Position numbers and translations under genes: made by a program. A DNA stretch of 64,000 nucleotides. Source: Saccharicrinis sp963663905. GTDB lineage: Bacteria; Bacteroidota; Bacteroidia; Bacteroidales; Marinilabiliaceae. The notes under the pieces are model-generated. The model was given only the letters and a program-made list of their open reading frames with translations. It was not told the DNA's origin and ran no database searches. Positions 37,297 to 46,199 of the stretch are shown here, in pieces. Position 1 is the first letter of the stretch. Every line of letters begins with the position of its first letter. The DNA lies in the NCBI GenBank assembly GCA_963663905.2, contig OY760657.1, positions 2,418,001 to 2,482,000 of the forward strand, given 5' to 3'.

Positions 37297-38886
37297 ATGA
37301 AGAAATTATTATATATATTATTTATTGTAAATGTTCTCTTTTACACATCTTGCACCAGCGAATTAGATCAATATCCAAATATTGAAGAAACATCGCAAAC
37401 GGTGTATTCAGATCCTGCCAATTATATATCAGCTTTAGCTAAATGTTACTCTTCATTTGTTACTGCAGGACAAGAAAAAGGTGGTGGTGATGCCGACCTT
37501 AGCAGTAATAATGGTTACGACTATATGCGTTGTTATTTCAATGTACAGGAAGCTGGAACTGACGAATTAGGTTCTACCTGGATTGAAGGTGATAACATTG
37601 GTGATTTAACCTTTTTAACCTGGGATGCTAACGATCCATGGGTGGCTGATATGTATTATCGTTGCTATTACTCTATTTCTCTTTGTAATGAGTTCCTTAA
37701 AAATGCCACTGATGCAAAAATTTCAGGATTTACTGCAGAGGAACAAGAAGACATTAAATTATACAGAGAAGAGGCTCGTTTCCTTCGTGCATTATCTTAT
37801 TTCCATGCCATGGACTTGTTTCATGATATCCCATTTGCAGATGAAGATGTAATCGGTAGTTCAACGCTTCCTGAAGAAAAAACTTCTGCTCAGATATTTA
37901 ACTTCCTTACTACTGAATTAAAAGATTGTAGCGAAAATATGTTAGATATTGATGCATGTGAATACGGTCATGCTCCTCGTGCAGCAGCATGGATGTTACT
38001 TGCTCGTATGTATTTAAATGCAGAAACATATGAGGTTGGTGCTAAATACGATTCTTGTATGATCTATTCTCAAAAAGTAATTGACGAAGGTTATGCTTTA
38101 GAATCTGATTATGGAAAACTATTTAATGCTGATAATCACTTAAGAGTTGGTCGTGGTAACGAAATTATTTACCCTTTAGTTGTTGATGCCACTCATGTTC
38201 TTTCATGGGGAGCTACAACTTACCTTGTTTGTGGTGAAGTAGATACTGATTATGGTCCTGCTGCAAATGACGTAGGAGTTGCAAGTGCATGGAGTATGTT
38301 TAGAATCAGAGGTGAAATCCCTGCATTATTTGACATGGATAATGATTACAGAGCAATGTTTTACACAGAAGGACAAAATCAATATATGGATAATGGTGTT
38401 AGCGACAGAACTGGCGGATACTTTGTGCAAAAATGGAGTAACCTGACTGATTCTGGTGAAGCAGCCACTAACACATCTAGCGATGGTGTAAATACTGATT
38501 TCCCGATGTTCCGTTTAGCTGATGCATATTTAATGTATGCCGAAGCAGCTGCTCGTTCAAATACAAATATGTCAACCGCATTAGGTTATGTAAATGAGTT
38601 AAGAACAATGCGTAATGCAGCAACTGTAACAGAAAGTAATTTAATGGCAACTACAGATGGTATTCAGTATAAGTTTTTCCTTGACGAAAGAGGAAGAGAA
38701 TTATACTGGGAATGTGTAAGAAGAACAGATTTAGTTCGTTTTAAGTGCTTTACTTCTGATAGTTACATATGGCAATGGAAAGGTGGCGTTAAAGATGGTA
38801 AGGCTGTGGATGATAAGTACAACATCTATCCTATTCCTAACGCTGAACTTTCAGCTAATCCAAATTTATCTAACGACGATTATTAG
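37297..38886 (+). CDS. SusD-family galactan-binding lipoprotein
   Basis: 529 residues with a lipoprotein signal (NVLFYTSC). It has SusD family features: EEARFLRALSYFHAMDLFHD near 165, PRAAAWMLLARMYLNAETY near 230, and the C-terminal FFLDERGRELYWECVRRTDL and IYPIPNAELSANPNLSNDDY. It is the surface lid and binding partner of the preceding SusC. The 17-nt gap before it and the 14-nt gap after it show tight co-transcription. Confidence 0.95.
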   Translation: MKKLLYILFIVNVLFYTSCTSELDQYPNIEETSQTVYSDPANYISALAKCYSSFVTAGQEKGGGDADLSSNNGYDYMRCYFNVQEAGTDELGSTWIEGDNIGDLTFLTWDANDPWVADMYYRCYYSISLCNEFLKNATDAKISGFTAEEQEDIKLYREEARFLRALSYFHAMDLFHDIPFADEDVIGSSTLPEEKTSAQIFNFLTTELKDCSENMLDIDACEYGHAPRAAAWMLLARMYLNAETYEVGAKYDSCMIYSQKVIDEGYALESDYGKLFNADNHLRVGRGNEIIYPLVVDATHVLSWGATTYLVCGEVDTDYGPAANDVGVASAWSMFRIRGEIPALFDMDNDYRAMFYTEGQNQYMDNGVSDRTGGYFVQKWSNLTDSGEAATNTSSDGVNTDFPMFRLADAYLMYAEAAARSNTNMSTALGYVNELRTMRNAATVTESNLMATTDGIQYKFFLDERGRELYWECVRRTDLVRFKCFTSDSYIWQWKGGVKDGKAVDDKYNIYPIPNAELSANPNLSNDDY

Positions 38887-38900
38887 TAAAAGGTATTATT

Positions 38901-40871
38901 ATGAACAAATTATTCATATATCTGGCATTATGCTGTTTTGCAATATTTACAGCATGTGAAAAAGACGGAGACAAGATTATTGTTTCCGGATTGGGTTCTT
39001 CGGATATTGTTTCCAGCGAATCTGACATTGTATTGACCAAGGATAATAAAGACGCTCCAATGTTAGCTTTAACGTGGAATGAGAGTGAGCTTACTATTAG
39101 CAATCAGGCCATGAGTTTGCCTTCTGCTATCCCAAATACAATACTTGAGATTTCAAATACTGAAAGTTTTGAGAAAATCATTACTGTTGAGCCTGATGAA
39201 AACATTTATACGTTTACAGGCGCTGCTTTAAATACATTAGCTAAAAACTTTGCGTTTACTCCAGATGAGAGTACACCAATGTATTTCAGGATTAATGTTG
39301 CTTATGGCGATAACACTAAATCATATTACAGTAATACAATTGTAGCCAATATTACAAGCTATACAATTGATATGACCAAAGGATTTATCCTTGATTCTGA
39401 TCAGGCGGAAACTGGCTTCGTTCTTTATTCTCCTGATTCTGACGGTGAATATTATGGATTTACAGGTTCTGGAGCATGGTATAACTGGTATTTATTAGAA
39501 GGTGATGGAACTGTTTGGGGTAATGATGGTGTTGATGGTACTGAGTTTCTTTTATCTTCTGATGAATCTACTCACTGGAACTTCTGGTATCCAGGTCAGG
39601 GAGGTTGTTATTACACTACATTAAGTACTTCTAACCAACAGTGGACAGCTACATATATTCCATCTTTAACTTTAAGTGGAGATATAGATGCAGAAATGAC
39701 TTTTGAAAAGTCTGAAGTAAAATGGTTTGTTTCTGTTACAACAACTACTGATAATGCCACCGTTAAAGTAAGCACGACAGATGCTAAAATGTATAACCTT
39801 TCAACTGGTACAAGTGATGATGCAGCTGTAGCTAAAGAAATCGGATTTATTCCTGCAACAGATGGTAGTTTAAGTTTTGATATGACTGCAGCAAGTGCAG
39901 GTGACATTACTTTCGGAACTGCAGGTGATTATACACTTACATTCTATCTTGCTGATCCAACCAACTGGTATTACGAAATAACAGAGGGATCAACTGTTGT
40001 TGAACAACCAGCAAGTCCTTACTTATATTTACCTGGAGTTGATGATGGCATCTCAGGAAGCTGGACCTTCGATAATTACTTAAGATTATTGAGTGAAGAT
40101 GACCTTACTTATGCTGGTATTGTTAATATTAATTCTCAATACGGGTACCAAATGGCTATTGAAGATGGCAATTGGGATGATGTTTATAAAATGGGCGATA
40201 CAGAAGGAACTCTTGCATTCCAGGGAGCAAACAATATTACTGCTCCGGGTACAGGTTTATACTTAATTCAGTCTGATCTTACAAATCTTACATATTCACA
40301 CACTGAAGTTACAAGTGTAAGTTATGCCGGATTTAATGATGATTGGAACCTTGTTCAAATGACACCTTCATCCACAGATGGTGTATATACAAGCAGTGTA
40401 ACTATTAGTGCTGCATCTGAATGGGGAGCTAAATTGTATTTAAATGGCGGCTGGGATTATTCCTTTGGTGGTTCTGAAGGTGCTCTTTATTTTGGAGGAA
40501 ATGGAATTGCAGACGATGCCTCTATAAACTCAGGAACTTATGATATCATTGCCGATGTAATTAACCAGACTTATGTATTATTGGGTACTGAAGTATATAT
40601 CACAGGTCTGAACGATGTTTGGGATTTTGAATCTGTTGTTTTAACAAAATCAAGTACGGGAGTATATACAGGTACTGCTACAATTAATTCTCCATCACCA
40701 TGGGGTATGGCAATACATATTGATCAGTCTTGGAACAGATATTTTGGTGGTTCATTTGATTCCTTAACATATCTTGGAGCTAACATTACTGATGACCAAA
40801 GTCTGGCATCAGGAACATATAATGTTACAATTGACTTTATTAATAACACTTGTACATTCGAGGCTCAATAA
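38901..40871 (+). CDS. SusE/SusF-like surface glycan-binding lipoprotein
   Basis: 656 residues with lipobox IFTAC (Cys19). The N-terminal part (about 20-150) is a SusE-type Ig domain (LTKDNKDAPMLALTWNES). From about 370 on there are three tandem beta modules of about 90 residues. The last two are clearly repeats of one another: FNDDWNLVQMTPSSTDGVYT and LNDVWDFESVVLTKSSTGVY, each followed by WGAKLYLN or WGMAIHID and an FGGS motif. Such modules in SusE/SusF bind glycan outside the cell. In the known pectic-galactan PULs a SusE-like protein holds this position. It follows susD by 14 nt. Confidence 0.88.
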   Translation: MNKLFIYLALCCFAIFTACEKDGDKIIVSGLGSSDIVSSESDIVLTKDNKDAPMLALTWNESELTISNQAMSLPSAIPNTILEISNTESFEKIITVEPDENIYTFTGAALNTLAKNFAFTPDESTPMYFRINVAYGDNTKSYYSNTIVANITSYTIDMTKGFILDSDQAETGFVLYSPDSDGEYYGFTGSGAWYNWYLLEGDGTVWGNDGVDGTEFLLSSDESTHWNFWYPGQGGCYYTTLSTSNQQWTATYIPSLTLSGDIDAEMTFEKSEVKWFVSVTTTTDNATVKVSTTDAKMYNLSTGTSDDAAVAKEIGFIPATDGSLSFDMTAASAGDITFGTAGDYTLTFYLADPTNWYYEITEGSTVVEQPASPYLYLPGVDDGISGSWTFDNYLRLLSEDDLTYAGIVNINSQYGYQMAIEDGNWDDVYKMGDTEGTLAFQGANNITAPGTGLYLIQSDLTNLTYSHTEVTSVSYAGFNDDWNLVQMTPSSTDGVYTSSVTISAASEWGAKLYLNGGWDYSFGGSEGALYFGGNGIADDASINSGTYDIIADVINQTYVLLGTEVYITGLNDVWDFESVVLTKSSTGVYTGTATINSPSPWGMAIHIDQSWNRYFGGSFDSLTYLGANITDDQSLASGTYNVTIDFINNTCTFEAQ

Positions 40872-40900
40872 TTAGAAAAGGTAAAGATTAAAAGGTAACA

Positions 40901-40958
40901 AGGTTAAAGGTTGATTTACTGTAATTAGAAATCACGAAAGAACATCAACTTTTAACCT
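40901..40958. other. Large hairpin between the SusE-like and GH53 genes
   Basis: AGGTTAAAGGTTGAT (40901-40915) pairs with ATCAACTTTTAACCT (40944-40958) over 15 positions with one G-T pair and a 28-nt loop. No T-run follows. It may be a partial terminator or RNA-stability element before the last gene of the operon. Confidence 0.45.
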
Positions 40959-41024
40959 GGAACCTTTAACGATGTATCCTAAATCTAATAATCACTGATT
41001 TAAATAATTTCGAAATATAAAATA

Positions 41025-42101
41025 ATGAAGATTACAAATTTACTATACGTTATACTTTTCATTTTCATCGCTTTCACATCTTGCGATGATGATGATAACA
41101 AAAAAACGACTCCTGTTGATCCACCAGTTGAAGAAGATATGAGTGGTTTTGCAAGAGGTGCTGATGTCAGTTGGCTGACTGAAATGGAAAGCCAGGATGT
41201 TTTGTTTTACGATGCCGAAGGAAATGAAACAGAATGTATGTCACTGTTAAAAAGCATCGGAATGAACTCTATTCGTTTAAGAGTTTGGGTAAATCCTACT
41301 GATGGCTGGTGTAACAAAACTGACTTTCTGGTAAAAGCAAAAAGAGCAAACGACCTAAATATGCGTATTCTTGTTGACTTTCATTATAGTGATTCATGGG
41401 CTGACCCGGGTAAACAAAACAAACCGGCTGCTTGGGAAGGTCTAACATTATCTGAGCTTGTTACTGCAGTTGAAGAACATACTAAAGATGTATTAAATGC
41501 ACTTAAAGAATGGGATATAACACCTGAGTGGGTTCAAATAGGAAATGAAACTACCTATGGTATGCTTTGGGATGATGATGAATCAATATCTGGTGGCTTA
41601 ACTGCAAACAACGGAGCCAATTACACTCAACTACATAATGCCGGATACGATGTTGTTAAAAGCATATTCCCTGACGCCAAAGTAGTTTTGCATATCGACA
41701 GAGGAAATCGTAGCGATCTGACTCAAAACCTATTAACAACAACAGCAGCTAATAACATTAAAATAGATGTATTAGGATTTTCTCTTTATCCAGAAGTTGA
41801 TAATTGGGAAAGCTATACCACTTTATGCATTAACAATATGCAATGGGTAGTTGATAATTATGATTATGACGTAATGATTTGCGAAGTGGGTATTTCAAAT
41901 GATGCTGCCGAAACCGGAAAATCATTTTTATCTGGATTAATCACAAAAGTAAATGCTATTACCGACAATTCTGGTAACACAAAAGGACTGGGAGTATTCT
42001 ACTGGGAACCTCAGTGTTATAACAATTGGAATGGTTATACAAAAGGAGCTTTTGACTCAGAAGGTATGCCAACTGATGCATTAAATGCTTTTGCAAAATA
42101 A
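41025..42101 (+). CDS. GH53 endo-beta-1,4-galactanase, lipoprotein (second copy)
   Basis: 358 residues with lipobox AFTSC (Cys20), followed by DDDD, an acidic stretch of the kind that serves as a surface-export signal in Bacteroidota lipoproteins. GH53 motifs: GFARGADVSWLTEMES near 41, VDFHYSDSWADPGKQNKP near 117, acid/base Glu175 in QIGNET, nucleophile Glu287 in MICEVGI, and GVFYWEPQC near the end. The surface signal suggests this is the outer endo-acting enzyme that makes fragments for SusCD. It closes the galactan operon. Confidence 0.94.
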   Translation: MKITNLLYVILFIFIAFTSCDDDDNKKTTPVDPPVEEDMSGFARGADVSWLTEMESQDVLFYDAEGNETECMSLLKSIGMNSIRLRVWVNPTDGWCNKTDFLVKAKRANDLNMRILVDFHYSDSWADPGKQNKPAAWEGLTLSELVTAVEEHTKDVLNALKEWDITPEWVQIGNETTYGMLWDDDESISGGLTANNGANYTQLHNAGYDVVKSIFPDAKVVLHIDRGNRSDLTQNLLTTTAANNIKIDVLGFSLYPEVDNWESYTTLCINNMQWVVDNYDYDVMICEVGISNDAAETGKSFLSGLITKVNAITDNSGNTKGLGVFYWEPQCYNNWNGYTKGAFDSEGMPTDALNAFAK

Positions 42102-42231
42102 TAAACAATAAGTAACAAGGAGAAGGGATAAAGGAGAAAGTAAAAGGTAAAATCTTCCAGATAATTCAAATCTTGCTAAAGATTAAACTGTAGTTCTTTC
42201 TAAATATAAATGGTTAAAGCTTTATCAAAAA

Positions 42232-42277
42232 GAAATTTACAGCTTGTTTTATAATATCTGCTCAAGCTGTAAATTTC
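42232..42277. terminator. Hairpin at the end of the galactan PUL
   Basis: A perfect 15-bp stem (42232-42246 with 42263-42277) with a 16-nt loop. A-rich 5' and T-rich 3' flanks suggest transcription ends here. The 325-bp gap from 42102 to 42426 holds nothing else I can assign apart from A/G-rich low-complexity sequence. Confidence 0.55.
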
Positions 42278-42426
42278 ATCTTCCTTGTTCCATTCTCCTT
42301 TTTCCAAACTTAAAATACTCCCCTTCTTCTCTTTATTCTACCTTCAATTCCTTATTTTTGTAATAGAACATAATTTTAATATTCCAAAGCCTAAAAAACT
42401 TTCGATAATATTTAATTACAAAAGAT

Positions 42427-42978
42427 ATGGACAAAAAAGTATATGTATTCCTTGCTGATGGATTTGAAGAAGTAGAAGCATTAACACCTGTTGATGTTCT
42501 AAGAAGAGCTGATATTAAAGTAACTACAGTTTCAATTAGCAATTCCTTAACGGTAACAGGTTCTCACCAAATTTCAGTATTAGCAGATGCGTTATTTACT
42601 GATCTTGATTTTTCAGATGCTGATATGTTAGTATTACCAGGAGGTCTAACTGGAACACACAACCTAAATGATCATAAAGAATTAATTGATTTATTATTAG
42701 AATTTTCAGCAAAAGGTAAATTAATTGGAGCCATTTGTGCTGCACCTCTGATTCTTGGTCAACAAAAGCTTTTAGAAAACAAAAATGCAACCTGTTACCC
42801 TGGTTTTGAAGATAATTTAATCAATGCTAAATATACCGCTCAACCTGTTGAGGTTGCTGATAACATCATTACAGGAAGAGGTGTTGGTGCTTCAATGAAA
42901 TTTGCATTACAATTAGTTGCCATGTTTAAAGGCGATGATTTTGCCAATGAATTAGCAAATAAAATGGTGGTTTCGTAA
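42427..42978 (+). CDS. DJ-1/PfpI-family protein (YajL/ThiJ type)
   Basis: 183 residues. A single flavodoxin-like DJ-1 domain: ADGFEEVEALTPVDVLRRA with the conserved Glu15, ADMLVLPGG near 66, the nucleophile elbow IGAICAAP with Cys104, and TGRGVGASMKFALQLV near the end. Bacterial members act in oxidative and carbonyl stress, and the exact activity (deglycase, chaperone) is debated. It is a single gene ended by the hairpin at 43008-43024. Confidence 0.92.
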   Translation: MDKKVYVFLADGFEEVEALTPVDVLRRADIKVTTVSISNSLTVTGSHQISVLADALFTDLDFSDADMLVLPGGLTGTHNLNDHKELIDLLLEFSAKGKLIGAICAAPLILGQQKLLENKNATCYPGFEDNLINAKYTAQPVEVADNIITGRGVGASMKFALQLVAMFKGDDFANELANKMVVS

Positions 42979-43007
42979 GAAATATATCGATTTAATAAAT
43001 AAATGTG

Positions 43008-43030
43008 CGACTCCTATGGAGTCGTTTTTA
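43008..43030 (+). terminator. REP-type palindrome serving as terminator of the DJ-1 gene
   Basis: CGACTCC-TAT-GGAGTCG (43008-43024) is followed by TTTTTA. The same palindrome class recurs around the RAYT gene, so a repeat element appears to double as the terminator. Confidence 0.6.
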
Positions 43031-43046
43031 TTTAATCGCCATTTCT

Positions 43047-43429
43047 ATAAACATGTAATCCCTCTGGGATTAATAAAATAAATGGTAAATAAGATGATTC
43101 CGGAAGTATCCACTTATGTTACTAAATTGTAGCCAGTACCATATCATTTTACCTACACTACCTTATAGCAAATTCATTCTCATATATTGCAAACTCCAGC
43201 TATTAGCTATAAACATGTAATCTTACTAGAATTATAAGAATGTAAAACAAATATTAATATCAGGGGTATCTACATATACTACTGCATTGTAGCTAGTACC
43301 ATATTATTTTACCAACACTACCTTGTAGCAAATACATTCTCTTATATCCCAAACTCCATCTATTAGCAATAAACATGTAACCTTACTAGGATTATCAAAT
43401 GTAAAACATATCATGATACCAGAGGTATC
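43047..43429. repeat. About 161-bp tandem repeat, two copies plus a partial third
   Basis: Units start with ATAAACATGTAA at 43047, 43209 and 43369 (periods 162 and 160). Each contains a class C palindrome, a class B palindrome and the conserved stretches GTAGC-AGTACCATAT and ACACTACCTT-TAGCAAAT. The third copy is cut after its class B palindrome. The copies have diverged by substitutions, so the duplication is not recent. No ORF is conserved in them. Confidence 0.7.
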
Positions 43430-43577
43430 ACACGTTTATAGCTTATTTTGCACCATGCACAAACGACTCCAGAGGAGTCGCACAACAAATATTTTTAGAA
43501 GAATAACATACCATTCAATTTAAAACATATCTTTGATAGTTATTAATTCAAAATCAAACCTAAATATTTGTTATACA

Positions 43578-44039
43578 ATGGCCAATACCTATTCTCAATT
43601 ATATATTCACATCGTTTTTGCTATTCATAATAGAGAAGCTTCAATTAATCCAAAATGGGAAGAGCAACTTTATAAATATATTACAGGAATTATTACAAAA
43701 TCTGGTCAAAAACTACTAGCTATTAATGGTACTGAAAATCATATACATTTTTTTGTAGGAATTAAACCTAGTTGTTGTTTGTCGGATTTAGTAAGAGAAA
43801 TTAAAAAGTCATCAACAAAATATATAGAAGACAATAAATTATGTATTTATAAGTTCCAATGGCAAGAAGGTTTTGGAGCTTTTTCCTATAGTCATTCGCA
43901 GATTGATACGGTCATCAATTATATTAAAAAACAAAAAGAACATCATACACAAAAAACTTTTAAAGATGAATATTTGGGTTTTCTAAGATTATTTAATATT
44001 GATTATAAAAATGATTATTTGTTTAAATGGAATGAATGA
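43578..44039 (+). CDS. REP-associated tyrosine transposase (RAYT, IS200-like Y1)
   Basis: 153 residues from ATG 43578. The frame is open from 43533, but the family begins MANTYSQLYIHIVFAI. It is a Y1/HUH single-strand nuclease fold with metal-binding HUH motif His55-Ile-His57 and catalytic Tyr115 in INYIKKQKEHH. The block FQWQEGFGAFSYSHS is typical of the Bacteroidota members. These proteins cut and join DNA at palindromic REP sequences. Palindromes lie on both sides, the nearest 9 nt after the stop. The gene looks intact. Confidence 0.92.
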   Translation: MANTYSQLYIHIVFAIHNREASINPKWEEQLYKYITGIITKSGQKLLAINGTENHIHFFVGIKPSCCLSDLVREIKKSSTKYIEDNKLCIYKFQWQEGFGAFSYSHSQIDTVINYIKKQKEHHTQKTFKDEYLGFLRLFNIDYKNDYLFKWNE

Positions 44040-44047
44040 AGCTTGTG

Positions 44048-44362
44048 CGACTCCTCTGGAGTCGATATGTGATATGAACAATATGCTATTAACATGTGAT
44101 ACCTCTGGTATCATCCTGATTGCTGCTTACATTATAATCCACATCTGGATTACATGTTTTTAACGAATAGTTTGAGTACGCAATTTAATAGAATAAATTT
44201 ATGCGAAAAGATAGAGTTAATAAATGATATACCACAAGTTATAACGCACAAATAAAGGTGTATATCTCTGGCATCATTTTATTTGTTGTATGTTTTATAA
44301 TCCCAGAGGGATTACATGTTTGTAGAAAATGTAATATAATAAAAACGACTCCAGATGAGTCG
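44048..44362. repeat. Right palindrome field flanking the RAYT gene
   Basis: The same three stem classes as on the left. Class A is at 44048-44064 (CCTCTGG apex) and 44346-44362 (CCAGATGAG apex). Class B is at 44098-44112, with a decayed copy at 44259-44275. Class C is at 44136-44151 and 44299-44313, both followed by ACATGT. Each class therefore occurs on both sides of the transposase gene. The 437-bp stretch from 44040 to 44476 holds no gene. Confidence 0.65.
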
Positions 44363-44476
44363 CACCAGTCCCATAAATTATTCATATCAAAATTCTCCTT
44401 GCCTACCGCAAGATGGTAACTAATATCCTATCAATCCTTCAACACAATATCCATCATTCCTTTACTACTTAAACCA

Positions 44477-45577
44477 TCACTCCTCAACAATCGAATTCTT
44501 TACTTCTATCTGAGTATCAGAATGCATAGAAATTTGAGGATATACAGAATACCACGAACCTCCTGTATTACCCTTTATATATGAATCCTCAATGACAATA
44601 TTCCCTGTGTGATCATTCGTTACAAAAAATACTCCCGAACCATATGCATTTACTTTGTTCTGACTAATCTTACAACCCAATATTTTTAATGTCATTGTAT
44701 TGCCATCATTGTAGATAGCACCTCCACTTCCTCCTCCCGGAGTACCTGATTGTGCAGGATTTCCTCCATTACCTATGGCTTGATTATGCGAAAACAAGCA
44801 ATTTATAAATGTCCAAGAAACACCAATACTACTTACTGCACCACCATTTGAACCTATATTTCCATAACCTTCATCGCCACCAAAAGTTGTATTTACAACA
44901 TATACTGGCTTATTCTCATATTGACTAAATACCCTTAATGCACCTCCACCAACATCAGGTCCTTCACCAATACATCTGTTATTAAAAAATCGGCAATTCA
45001 TAATCTTCAATCTTCCTCCACGTACCCAAACAGCTCCTCCTCCATCATATTCTGTTTCTGAAATGGAATTGCCATCGCTAAAAGTTATATTTTGAAGTGT
45101 TAACCTCGGATATTCCTGATTTTGACAATGAGAGGTTGTCCATACTAAATCAGGATCACAGGTATTCATATACAGAATTCTATGTTCTCCCATACCACTC
45201 AAAGTCACCAAACCACCGCCATCAATAACCACATCTTCACTGGCATTATTAAACACACGGGCAGTTTCAGTCATGTCAATGGTAAAAGGTTCATCACCAC
45301 CATTAAATACAATAACACCACCTAATGAAATAGCATGTACAACCTCTTCACAAGTACAGCTCTCAGGAGTTCCTGTTCCAATAATATAATCCGGATTTGA
45401 GATATCTTCAGGCTTTGCCTCATCAGGAATAGAATAATTACCATCAGAATATCCAGCTGCGGGACCATCTTCAGGATTCGACAAAGGATTAAAAAACTCA
45501 TCTGAATCTTTATCGGATGTACATCTAATGAAACTAAGAAACAAGAATACTACGAATAGAAAATCAATCTTTCTCAT
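44477..45577 (-). CDS. Lipoprotein with right-handed parallel beta-helix
   Basis: 366 residues with lipobox FIRCTS (Cys19), then a short linker and a right-handed beta-helix from about 95 to the end. It is built of polymorphic-outer-membrane-protein-like rungs (VVIDGGGLVTLSGMGEHRIL, GGGAVWVRGGRLKIMNCRFF, NGGAVSSIGVSWTFINCLFS, GSGGAIYNDGNTMTLKILGC). Such helices occur in surface adhesins and polysaccharide lyases. I see no clear lyase active site, so adhesin or glycan-binding is more likely. It is a single gene, with no PUL partner next to it. Confidence 0.78.
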   Translation of the reverse strand: MRKIDFLFVVFLFLSFIRCTSDKDSDEFFNPLSNPEDGPAAGYSDGNYSIPDEAKPEDISNPDYIIGTGTPESCTCEEVVHAISLGGVIVFNGGDEPFTIDMTETARVFNNASEDVVIDGGGLVTLSGMGEHRILYMNTCDPDLVWTTSHCQNQEYPRLTLQNITFSDGNSISETEYDGGGAVWVRGGRLKIMNCRFFNNRCIGEGPDVGGGALRVFSQYENKPVYVVNTTFGGDEGYGNIGSNGGAVSSIGVSWTFINCLFSHNQAIGNGGNPAQSGTPGGGSGGAIYNDGNTMTLKILGCKISQNKVNAYGSGVFFVTNDHTGNIVIEDSYIKGNTGGSWYSVYPQISMHSDTQIEVKNSIVEE

Positions 45578-45911
45578 TGGTTTAAGGATTTAATTGAATA
45601 CAAGTAGTAGATCTTAGGCCTGATAAAATTACGTAAATAAATTACTTTTATTATGATATATCTAATTACAAAGTCAAAAAAAAATATATAAAACGATGAT
45701 TATATGCCTTTTAATTAATAAACAGATCTAATTTTAATCATATTTTGATTTTATAGCTTATTAAAAGAGTTATAAATCACAAATTTGCTTGTTCCTTCTT
45801 CCATATATATGTTCCTTACATACTTCTATCTATAAACTAATGATATATAAACATTGTTATCTAAATTATAAAAGGAATAATTACTTTTGCCGTAAATAAA
45901 TAAAATCAACA
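45578..45911. promoter_or_regulatory. Divergent intergenic region with a -7 box for the small Cys protein
   Basis: 334 bp between divergent genes. On the plus strand TACTTTTG (45882-45889) matches TAnnTTTG and lies 22 nt before the ATG at 45912. No clear -33 box, no RNA gene and no repeat were seen in the rest. Confidence 0.45.
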
Positions 45912-46094
45912 ATGGAGAAAGATTTTGCGAGCAAATGTTTTGTCTGTGGGAAAAAGCTGGAAGAAATAAGAAACGTAAATATGGTTACAAACCTTCCTGT
46001 ATGTGATGATTGCAAAGGTTCAGATCAAGAAAAGACCAAAGAAAAAGAAGCGCTTGACTCTTTAGCCGAAGGTTTTGTTTGTGGATGTATTTAA
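45912..46094 (+). CDS. Small Cys-rich (zinc-ribbon-like) protein, unknown function
   Basis: 60 residues. Cysteine pairs at C9-x2-C12 and C31-x2-C34 look like a zinc ribbon. A charged helical linker (KEKTKEKEALDSLAEG-type) follows, and the protein ends VCGCI with Cys57 and Cys59. The family is not recognised. A good promoter box lies upstream, and the ABC-F gene begins 105 nt downstream on the same strand, so the two could be co-transcribed. The regular Cys spacing argues that it is a real gene. Confidence 0.65.
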   Translation: MEKDFASKCFVCGKKLEEIRNVNMVTNLPVCDDCKGSDQEKTKEKEALDSLAEGFVCGCI

Positions 46095-46199
46095 ACAGCT
46101 CAGTACACAGTTATATACATTATTAAACAGATAACTAACAGCAAACTTTTAATCACAAATTGCTAGCTCAATTAATAAAAATAAGATTCAATTAAATAT

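Larger units (their letters stand above)
43008..43480. repeat. Left palindrome field flanking the RAYT gene
   Basis: Small palindromes of three stem classes. Class A, CGACTCC/GGAGTCG, is at 43008-43024 and 43464-43480. Class B, GATACC/GGTATC, is at 43415-43429, with decayed forms near 43094 and 43258. Class C, AATCCC/GGGATT next to ACATGT, is at 43057-43071, with decayed forms near 43219 and 43379. The intact ones share a CCTCTGG or CCAGAGG apex. They lie upstream of an IS200-like REP-associated transposase. Confidence 0.65.

Noticed and set aside
43047..43480. Regularly spaced repeats read as a possible CRISPR array
   Set aside because: The unit is about 161 bp with conserved spacers and palindromes, and there are no 25-40 bp direct repeats with unique spacers and no cas gene.
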